Below, piece by piece: positions 1 to 5,346 of a DNA stretch of 5,346 nt. Origin of the DNA: Clostridia bacterium (lineage in GTDB: Bacteria; Bacillota; Clostridia; Oscillospirales; RGIG577). The stretch covers positions 1-5,346 of the forward strand of contig JAFOLN010000145.1 in the NCBI GenBank assembly GCA_017419325.1, given 5' to 3'. Below the pieces are notes generated by a model. It saw only the letters and a program-made list of their open reading frames with translations. It had not been told where the DNA came from and ran no database searches. The position numbers and the translations under genes are program-made. Positions within the stretch are counted from its first letter, which is position 1, and every line of letters starts with the position of its first letter.

Positions 1-1359
1 AGGTACTATAATTCGGTGCTCACGGCCGACGACAAAAACGACGGCATAGCGTACCTAAGAAAGCGCGGTCTTTCCGACAGGCTCATAAGGACTTACGGGC
101 TCGGATTTTCAAAAAACATTTGGGACGGGGCTACAAGGCACCTTCTCGGGCTTGGCTACCATCCGTCTCAGCTTGTGGAGCTGGGGCTGTCCGTCAAAAA
201 CAAGTCGGGCGGCCTTTACGACAGGTTCAGAAACCGCGTCATGTTCCCCATAATCGACATTTCGGGAAACGTCATAGGCTTCGGCGGGCGCACCGTATCG
301 GGGGAGGGCGCGAAGTATCTGAACTCGCCCGAAAGCCCCATATTCAAAAAGAGCGAAAATCTCTTTTCGCTGAACTTCGCAAAGGCGCAAAAAAGCGACA
401 CGCTTATATTGGCCGAGGGCTACATGGACGTTATATCACTTTACGGCGCGGGCTTCAAATACGCGGCGGCGTCCCTCGGAACGTCACTTACGGCGCAGCA
501 GGCGCGCCTTGCGTCGAGATACTTTAAAAAGATAGCCATAGCATACGATTCGGACGGCGCGGGACGGGCGGCCTCGGCGAAGGCGCTGAACCTGTTTTCC
601 GATCTGAACGTGGAGGTGAAGGTGCTCGACCTGGGGGACAAAAAGGACCCCGACGAGTTCATCCGCGCATACGGCCCGAACGCATTTTCAAAGCTTTTCG
701 ATTCGTCGAAGGGCTACATAGATTACGCGCTTTACGAGCTTTCGCTCAAAAACGACGTAAGCGACCCGCAGGGCAAGGTGGCGTTTTTACGCCGCGCCGC
801 GTCGGTGCTGGCCGACGTGAAAAGCTCCCTTGAACGGGACGTTTACATCTCGAAGATATCGTCGGAATACGACGTGTCGAGGGAGGCACTTGAGGGCGAG
901 ATAAAGCGCATCACGGCGAAAAACAGGCGGCAGGCGGAAACGAAGCGAAAGCGCGACCTCATATCGCCCGCGGCGAAAAAGAGCGCGCCGCCCACGGCCG
1001 AGCAGCTTATAATTTCAATACTGTACGACGAGCCGTCTCTCTGGGAGGAGATAAAGGACAGGCTGTCGCCCGCCGACATGAAGGACGAGCGGGACGAAAG
1101 GATACTCCGGTTCATAATAGACGCATATGAAAATGACCGCCTTCCCGATATATCGGAGGCGCATATGCGGCTTTCGGCTGATGAGGTAAGCTATCTTGCT
1201 TCGCTTATCCAGAACGGCTTTACGGACAGAAAGGGCGCGCTTCTGGACCTCGCGGCGAAGCTTGAGGAGGAACGCTTAAAGGAAGAGAGCGCCATGGAGG
1301 AGGACAGCACAAAGAAGTGGGTCGAGCTTCTTAAAAAGAAGAAAGCAGGCAATTCTTAA
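1..1359 (+). CDS. dnaG: DNA primase DnaG, 5'-truncated by the window edge
   Basis: DnaG makes the short RNA primers that start lagging-strand DNA synthesis and works at the fork with the replicative helicase. The frame is open from base 1, so the GTG at position 16 is internal and the true start lies outside. About 452 residues are present; a usual DnaG is near 600, so the N-terminal CHC2 zinc-binding domain is missing from view. Visible parts, in order: the RNA-polymerase core with the basic FRNRVMFPI motif near 226-252; the TOPRIM fold with EGYMD (Glu codon 415-417), the acidic pair in YDSDGAG (codons 547 and 553) and DPDEF (646-660); a charged, Lys/Arg-rich linker near 900-990; and a helical C-terminal helicase-binding domain from about 990. 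All catalytic acidic residues expected in this part are present. The gene ends 20 bp before the first sigma gene, the usual dnaG-rpoD arrangement, and probably shares a transcript with it. Family assignment is secure. Confidence 0.97.
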   Translation, partial: RYYNSVLTADDKNDGIAYLRKRGLSDRLIRTYGLGFSKNIWDGATRHLLGLGYHPSQLVELGLSVKNKSGGLYDRFRNRVMFPIIDISGNVIGFGGRTVSGEGAKYLNSPESPIFKKSENLFSLNFAKAQKSDTLILAEGYMDVISLYGAGFKYAAASLGTSLTAQQARLASRYFKKIAIAYDSDGAGRAASAKALNLFSDLNVEVKVLDLGDKKDPDEFIRAYGPNAFSKLFDSSKGYIDYALYELSLKNDVSDPQGKVAFLRRAASVLADVKSSLERDVYISKISSEYDVSREALEGEIKRITAKNRRQAETKRKRDLISPAAKKSAPPTAEQLIISILYDEPSLWEEIKDRLSPADMKDERDERILRFIIDAYENDRLPDISEAHMRLSADEVSYLASLIQNGFTDRKGALLDLAAKLEEERLKEESAMEEDSTKKWVELLKKKKAGNS

Positions 1360-1379
1360 AAAAGAAGGACGGAGAAAAA

Positions 1380-2459
1380 ATGGCTGAAGAAAAGAACAAT
1401 ATATTAAAGGATCTTATAGAGACCGCGAAAAAGCGGGGCAGCATGTCGAACAAGGAGATACTCGATATGCTGGAGGATGTGGATATCGACGTTGAGGTGA
1501 TGGAAAAGCTCTACGAGACGCTGGAAAGTCTCGGCGTTGAGATAGTGCCCGATGAGGAGGAGCTTTCCCACGAGGATCTGTCGGTTCCCGAGGAGCCGGG
1601 AGAACAGGCCTCGCAGACGAGCGATACGCTCGCGATAGACGACCCCGTAAGGATGTACTTAAAGGAGATAGGCAAGGTAAACCTTCTTTCGGGCGACGAG
1701 GAGATAGAGCTTGCAAAGCGCATGGCCGAGGGCGACGAGGAGGCAAAGAAAAAGCTTGCCGAGGCGAACTTAAGGCTCGTTGTCAGCATTGCGAAGCGCT
1801 ATGTGGGGCGCGGCATGCTCTTTTTAGACCTCATACAGGAGGGCAACATGGGCCTTATAAAGGCGGTCGAAAAATTCGATTATACCCGCGGCTACAAGTT
1901 CTCCACCTACGCCACCTGGTGGATTCGTCAGGCGATAACCCGTGCCATAGCCGACCAGGCCCGCACCATACGCATACCCGTCCACATGGTGGAAACGATT
2001 AACAAGATAATAAGAGTATCGCGTCAGCTTCTTCAGGAGCTGGGACACGACCCCCAGCCCGAGGACATTGCAAAAGAGATGAATATGCCTGTTGAAAAGG
2101 TGCGCGAGATAATGAAGATAGCGCAGGAGCCCGTGTCGCTTGAGACGCCGATAGGCGAGGAGGAGGACAGCCACCTGGGCGACTTCATACAGGACAACGA
2201 CTCGCCGGAGCCTGCCGTTGCCGCGGCCGAAACGCTCTTAAAGGAGCAGCTTGCGGACGTTTTGAAGACCCTCACCGACAGGGAGGCCACGGTGCTTCAG
2301 CGAAGGTTCGGACTTATCGACGGCCGCGCCCGCACTCTCGAGGAGGTGGGCAAGGAGTTCAACGTAACGAGAGAGCGCATACGTCAGATTGAAGCGAAGG
2401 CTTTAAGAAAGCTCAGGCATCCCAGCCGCTCCAAACGGCTCAAGGACTTTTTGGATTAA
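1380..2459 (+). CDS. rpoD: Primary RNA polymerase sigma factor RpoD/SigA (canonical copy)
   Basis: This is a 359-residue housekeeping sigma factor, which directs core RNA polymerase to -35/-10 promoters. Domains in order: region 1.1 (about 1-58), an acidic linker (59-84), region 1.2 beginning DPVRMYLKEIG (88 on), region 2 with the core-binding FLDLIQEGN (149-156) and the melting and -10 segment FSTYATWWIRQAITR (174-188), region 3 with HMVETINK (202-209), the region 3.2 finger GEEEDSHLGDF (259-269), and region 4.2 with NVTRERIRQIE (328-338). Residues matching E. coli sigma70 Gln437, Thr440 and the Arg584-Gln589 recognition helix are all present, so standard promoter specificity is expected. 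The start is set by the GGAG at 1371-1374, five bases before the ATG. The length is typical of Gram-positive SigA. Of 27 isoleucine codons I count 20 ATA, 5 ATT and 2 ATC. Of the two tandem sigma genes this is the one with the family-typical sequence. Confidence 0.97.
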   Translation: MAEEKNNILKDLIETAKKRGSMSNKEILDMLEDVDIDVEVMEKLYETLESLGVEIVPDEEELSHEDLSVPEEPGEQASQTSDTLAIDDPVRMYLKEIGKVNLLSGDEEIELAKRMAEGDEEAKKKLAEANLRLVVSIAKRYVGRGMLFLDLIQEGNMGLIKAVEKFDYTRGYKFSTYATWWIRQAITRAIADQARTIRIPVHMVETINKIIRVSRQLLQELGHDPQPEDIAKEMNMPVEKVREIMKIAQEPVSLETPIGEEEDSHLGDFIQDNDSPEPAVAAAETLLKEQLADVLKTLTDREATVLQRRFGLIDGRARTLEEVGKEFNVTRERIRQIEAKALRKLRHPSRSKRLKDFLD

Positions 2460-2478
2460 ATGGATTTCGGAGGAAAGC

Positions 2479-3594
2479 ATGGCTGACGATAAGAACAATA
2501 TCTTAAATAAAATAGCTGCCCTCGCAAAGGAAAAGGGCAGCATATCCCAGAAGGATATGCTCGACATCCTTGACGAGGTGGACATAGACGTTGACGCGGT
2601 GGAAAAGCTTTATGACGCCATGGAAAGCATGGGCATAAAGGTGACCGGCGACTTCGATGAGAGCCTTGAGCTTGACGGTGAAGCGCTTGACGGCGCGCAG
2701 ACGGAGGACGAGCCCTCCGCCGCCGCGGACGCCTCCTACGGCGACCGCATGATATACGACCCAGTGAGGATGTACCTTCGTGAGATAGGCAGCATACCGC
2801 TTTTGTCCGCGGGAGAGGAGCCGTATTACGCGGAAAAGATGGCAAACGGCGACCTTATGGCAAGAAACAAGCTCATAGAGTCGAATTTAAGGCTCGTTGT
2901 AAGCATAGCAAAGCGATATGTGGGCCGCGGCATACCCTTTCTCGACCTCATACAGGAGGGCAACATCGGCCTTATGAAGGCGGTGGAAAAGTTTGACTAT
3001 ACGCGGGGCTACAAGTTCTCCACATACGCGACCTGGTGGATACGCCAGTCGGTTTCCCGCGCCATAGCCGACCAGGCCCGCACCATACGCATACCCGTAC
3101 ATATGGTGGAAACGATAAACAAGATAAACCGCGTCTCCCGCCGCCTTACGCAGGAGCTCGGGCACGAGCCATCGCCCGAGGAGATTGCGCGGGAGCTTTC
3201 CATGAGCCCCGAAAGGGTGAGCGACATCATGAAGCTTGCGCAGGAGCCCGTTTCCCTCGATATGCCCATAGGCGAGGAGGACGACGGCACTCTGGGCGAC
3301 TTCATAAAGGACTCCGACTCCCCCGACCCGGAGCAGCTTGCGTCGCTTGAGATGTTAAAGGCGCAGATAGCGCAGGTGCTTACTAAGCTTACGCCGAGAG
3401 AGGCGGAGGTCATACGCATGCGCTTCGGCCTGCTGCCCGACGGGCGCATACGCACGCTTGAGGAAACGGGCATGCACTTTAACGTAACGAGAGAGCGCGT
3501 GCGCCAGATAGAGGCTAAGGCATTAAGAAAGCTCAGACACCCCAGCCGCTCGAAGCAGCTTCGTGATTTTTACGCGTACACGAGGGGACTTTAA
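2479..3594 (+). CDS. rpoD: Second RpoD-family sigma factor, divergent tandem paralogue
   Basis: This 371-residue protein has the complete primary-sigma architecture: region 1.1 (about 1-60), an acidic linker (61-90), region 1.2 from DPVRMYLREIG (94), region 2 (FLDLIQEGN 154-162; FSTYATWWIRQSVSR 180-194), region 3 (HMVETINK 208-215), the 3.2 finger (GEEDDGTLGDF 265-275) and region 4.2 (NVTRERVRQIE 335-345). Hand alignment gives about 197 identities in 272 positions with the upstream copy. Differences from the canonical form include EPYYAEKM for EIELAKRM in region 1.2, Ser193 where sigma70 has Thr440, Gly270-Thr271 for Ser-His in the finger, one extra residue (FGLLPDGR), TGMHF for VGKEF before the recognition helix, and a tail ending YAYTRGL instead of FLD. 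The start has GGAGG at 2469-2473, five bases before the ATG, and the gap from the first sigma gene is only 19 bp, so co-transcription is likely. It retains region 1.1, so it looks like a group 1 protein rather than a typical group 2 sigma. Whether it is essential, stress-related or redundant cannot be told from sequence. Confidence 0.93.
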   Translation: MADDKNNILNKIAALAKEKGSISQKDMLDILDEVDIDVDAVEKLYDAMESMGIKVTGDFDESLELDGEALDGAQTEDEPSAAADASYGDRMIYDPVRMYLREIGSIPLLSAGEEPYYAEKMANGDLMARNKLIESNLRLVVSIAKRYVGRGIPFLDLIQEGNIGLMKAVEKFDYTRGYKFSTYATWWIRQSVSRAIADQARTIRIPVHMVETINKINRVSRRLTQELGHEPSPEEIARELSMSPERVSDIMKLAQEPVSLDMPIGEEDDGTLGDFIKDSDSPDPEQLASLEMLKAQIAQVLTKLTPREAEVIRMRFGLLPDGRIRTLEETGMHFNVTRERVRQIEAKALRKLRHPSRSKQLRDFYAYTRGL

Positions 3595-3612
3595 TTACTT
3601 CATATTGGGGTC

Positions 3613-3641
3613 TTGCAAACTTTATCCGTTTAGTCTATAAT
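3613..3641 (+). promoter_or_regulatory. Vegetative sigma-type promoter of the SRP RNA gene
   Basis: A perfect TATAAT -10 box lies at 3636-3641 and a TTGCAA -35 box (4 of 6 to consensus) at 3613-3618, with an exact 17-bp spacer. The predicted start, 6-8 bases after the -10 box, falls at about 3647-3649, which is where the 5' strand of the SRP RNA closing helix begins. That agreement between two independent signals is the main support. There is no TG extension before the -10 box and no clear A/T-rich UP element. Confidence 0.85.
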
Positions 3642-3646
3642 AAAAT

Positions 3647-3955
3647 AAGCTGTGGCTTTAAGTGAGGCTGTGCTAGCCGGGGAGGCAGCGGCACCCTGTC
3701 GCCTGCAATCCGCTATAGCAGGGGTGAATTCCCGTTTTAGGGGCGCGTCGGTGTGGTCAGTCTTTTGTAAGTGGTCATGACGAATTGGTCTTGTGCAACA
3801 AAAACCTGTGAACCTTGTCAGGCGGGGAACCGAGCAGCAATAAGCAGTGATTTTTGTGTGCCGCAAGGGCGCCTGTTCCGAGCTAACTGCAAAATAAACG
3901 CATGGCGGTGTCGTTTCGAGATCGGGTGCGCAGCCTTACTTGGAGCCGCAGCTTT
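3647..3955 (+). ncRNA. ffs: Large signal recognition particle RNA (6S/scRNA type, with Alu domain)
   Basis: This RNA is the scaffold of the signal recognition particle, which binds Ffh and its receptor to deliver nascent proteins to the membrane. The Alu domain is recognised at about 3671-3735: GTGCTAGCCGGGGAGG, then the helix 3 and helix 4 hairpins (AGGC 3683-3686 with GCCT 3701-3704; TGC 3704-3706 near GCA 3718-3720) with loop GCAATCCGC, all very close to the Bacillus scRNA as I recall it. In the S domain, GTCAGG (3817-3822) and AGCAGC (3833-3838) flank a CGG-GGAA-CCG hairpin (3823-3832), the Ffh-binding apex with its GGAA tetraloop. In helix 5, TTTTG (3763-3767) pairs with CAAAA (3890-3894). 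The ends 3647-3672 and 3929-3954 pair over 26 bp with no mismatch, using five G-U wobbles, and form helix 1. The length of about 310 nt is longer than the roughly 270 nt of Bacillus. Exact mature ends are inferred. Confidence 0.95.
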
Positions 3956-3965
3956 TTTGATTTTT
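3929..3965 (+). terminator. Possible leaky terminator formed by the SRP RNA 3' end
   Basis: The 3' strand of SRP RNA helix 1 (3929-3954) runs directly into a T6-GA-T5 tract (3953-3965), the layout of an intrinsic terminator. I see no strong local hairpin here, so the stem would have to come from the long-range helix 1 pairing with 3647-3672. Termination is therefore probably incomplete, which would suit dnaX starting 17 bases further on. The tract could instead simply mark a processing site. Confidence 0.4.
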
Positions 3966-3982
3966 AAAAAGAAGGTCAAGAT

Positions 3983-5346
3983 ATGTATCAGGCTCTTTAC
4001 CGCAAATACCGTCCGAAGGTGTTTTCGGATGTGGTGGGTCAGGATCATATAACCGCCACGCTTAAAAATGAGATAAAAACAGGGCGCATCGGCCACGCAT
4101 ACCTTTTTACGGGCACGCGGGGCACGGGCAAGACGACCTGCGCCAAAATATTTGCAAAAGCGATAAACTGCCTTCATCCCAAGGACGGCGAGCCCTGCGG
4201 CGAATGCGAGATATGCAGGGGCATCGAAAACGAGAGCGTCATTGACGTTATAGAGATGGACGCCGCCTCAAATTCCGGCGTTGACAACGTGCGTACCATC
4301 ATAGAGGACATACGGAGCGCCCCCATGATGACGCGCTACAAGGTCTATATAATCGACGAGGTTCACGCATTGTCCGCGAACGCCTTCAACGCCCTTTTAA
4401 AGACGCTGGAGGAGCCCCCGTCGGACGCGGTGTTCATACTTGCCACCACCGAGGTGCATAAGCTTGCCGCGACCATACTGTCCCGCTGCCAGCGGTTCGA
4501 CTTCAGGCGCGTGGACACGAAGAAGATAGCGGGGGTCATCGCGGGCATACTTGACTCGCAGGGCATAGAGTTCGACGAGGACGCGGCCCGCGAGGTCGCG
4601 CGCATGGGCAGGGGCTCGGTAAGAGACGCGCTGTCCGTATTGGAGCGCTGCGTTTCGCCGGGCGAGCGGATGACGAGGGAGCGGGTGCTGTCGGTTCTCG
4701 GCATGTCCTCCGACGATATGCTCCTTCGGTTCATGGAATGCTTTTATAAAAAGGATCTGACGGGCGCGCTTTCCACAATGGAGAGGGCATATTCCGAGGG
4801 CAAGGATATAAACGTGCTGTGCGAGCAGCTCATATGGATGTGCCGCTGCGTGCTTGTGGCAAAGTCGGGAAAGGAAGGCGCCGCCCTCGTGCAGGGCAGC
4901 GAAAGCAGCGCGGACGCGCTAATTGCCTTTTCAAAGAAGGCGTCGCTGACCGAGGTGCTTTGGTGGTCAAAGGAGCTTTCGGCGGTGCTCGACAGGCTCC
5001 AGAAAAGCACGTCACACCACATTATTTTTGAAATGAGCCTTATACGACTCTGCGAGGAGCGTCTCTCCCATGATGAGGAGGAGCTTTCCGAGCGGGTGGC
5101 AAGGCTTGAGGATATAATATCGTCGGGGAACTTGCCCGCAAGGGCTCCCCGCGGTGATAAGCCGACCGCCGCGCCCGAAAGAAGGCCGGCCGCGGAGGAA
5201 TACGAAGCGCCCCCGCCTGTAGAGCTGTGGGAGCCGCCGGTATACGACGATATGCCGACAGAGGAGCCGGAGCCGAAGCGGGAATTAAAGAAAGAAAAGG
5301 CCGAAACGCCGCCCCCGCAGGAGGACGCGCCGTCCCCCGGGACGTC
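3983..5346 (+). CDS. dnaX: DNA polymerase III subunit gamma/tau, 3'-truncated by the window edge
   Basis: DnaX is the ATPase of the clamp loader, which opens and places the sliding clamp and, in its long form, tethers the polymerase to the helicase. The ATG at 3983 starts the classic MYQALYRKYRP sequence, preceded by AAGG (3972-3975) at seven bases. I translated 454 complete codons without a stop. Visible features: Walker A GTRGTGKT (44-51), four zinc-ligand cysteines at 63, 72, 75 and 78, Walker B VYIIDEVH (121-128), sensor 1 LATTE (153-157), the arginine-finger SRC (167-169), sensor 2 GSVRDALSVLE (211-221), and helical clamp-loader domain III (about 222-375). From about residue 395 the sequence becomes a Pro/Glu/Lys-rich linker, which is cut off, so the tau-specific C-terminal domain is not seen. 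The gene follows the SRP RNA as in Bacillus. With about 25 bp between the T-tract start and the ATG there is no room for a separate promoter after the RNA. Confidence 0.97.
   Translation, partial: MYQALYRKYRPKVFSDVVGQDHITATLKNEIKTGRIGHAYLFTGTRGTGKTTCAKIFAKAINCLHPKDGEPCGECEICRGIENESVIDVIEMDAASNSGVDNVRTIIEDIRSAPMMTRYKVYIIDEVHALSANAFNALLKTLEEPPSDAVFILATTEVHKLAATILSRCQRFDFRRVDTKKIAGVIAGILDSQGIEFDEDAAREVARMGRGSVRDALSVLERCVSPGERMTRERVLSVLGMSSDDMLLRFMECFYKKDLTGALSTMERAYSEGKDINVLCEQLIWMCRCVLVAKSGKEGAALVQGSESSADALIAFSKKASLTEVLWWSKELSAVLDRLQKSTSHHIIFEMSLIRLCEERLSHDEEELSERVARLEDIISSGNLPARAPRGDKPTAAPERRPAAEEYEAPPPVELWEPPVYDDMPTEEPEPKRELKKEKAETPPPQEDAPSPGT

Noticed and set aside
16..18. GTG that could be taken as the dnaG start
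   Set aside because: The frame is open upstream to base 1 and the protein would lack its zinc-binding domain; there is no ribosome binding site before it.
2460..2486. ATG just after the first sigma stop codon, opening an eight-codon ORF that overlaps the second sigma start
   Set aside because: No well-placed ribosome binding site and the frame differs from the second sigma gene; most likely chance.
1824..3165. Antisense ORFs at 1824-2174 and 2887-3165 that resemble each other
   Set aside because: Their similarity follows from lying opposite the same conserved region of two paralogous sigma genes; no start signals or own homology is evident.
3584..3614. Near-direct repeat GGGGACTT (3584-3591) and GGGGTCTT (3607-3614)
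   Set aside because: Seven of eight bases match, but it is too short and unaccompanied by other signs of an operator or insertion duplication.
3961..3970. Palindrome TTTTTAAAAA before the dnaX ribosome binding site
   Set aside because: It is explained by the T tract next to an A-rich leader; too short and weak to call an operator or hairpin.
3630..4177. ORFs of 78 to 119 codons on both strands across the SRP RNA gene
   Set aside because: They cross a structured RNA and the dnaX start, lack good ribosome binding sites and look like no protein family.
5283..5300. A-rich run in dnaX as a possible programmed frameshift site for making gamma
   Set aside because: In the reading frame it reads TTA AAG AAA GAA AAG, which does not fit the X XXY YYZ pattern; the usual site could lie beyond the window.

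Overview
The window reads as one strand of an informational-gene locus from a Gram-positive bacterium, most likely a member of the Clostridia. Three observations support this. The first sigma factor has the clostridial RpoD form. The SRP RNA is the large type with an Alu domain, as in Bacillus and Clostridia. That RNA lies directly upstream of dnaX, as in Bacillus. No species can be named. Third codon positions are mostly G or C, yet isoleucine is mainly ATA, a notable habit of this genome. Every supported gene is on the + strand.

Layout: 1-1359 is the C-terminal three quarters of DNA primase (dnaG), cut by the left edge. After 20 bp comes a canonical primary sigma factor (1380-2459). After 19 bp more comes a second, full-length RpoD-family sigma factor (2479-3594), about 72% identical to the first from the start of region 1.2 onward. 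The 388 bp between the second sigma gene and dnaX hold a near-consensus promoter (3613-3641) and a large SRP RNA gene (about 3647-3955) that ends in a T-rich tract. dnaX (3983 to the right edge) starts about 25 bp after that tract and is cut off in its variable linker.

How the genes fit together: dnaG and the sigma genes form a macromolecular-synthesis operon linking primer synthesis with transcription initiation. The SRP RNA (membrane targeting of proteins) and dnaX (clamp loader of the replicase) form the second unit. dnaX has no visible promoter of its own and probably depends on readthrough past the SRP RNA. No terminator is visible between the second sigma gene and the SRP promoter, so the two units may partly overlap in transcription.

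The most notable feature is the tandem pair of primary-type sigma factors. Both keep regions 1.1 to 4.2. The downstream copy is the divergent one, with changes in region 1.2, at a -10-reading position, in the region 3.2 finger and at the C-terminus. I found no mobile element, CRISPR array, tRNA or phage gene.
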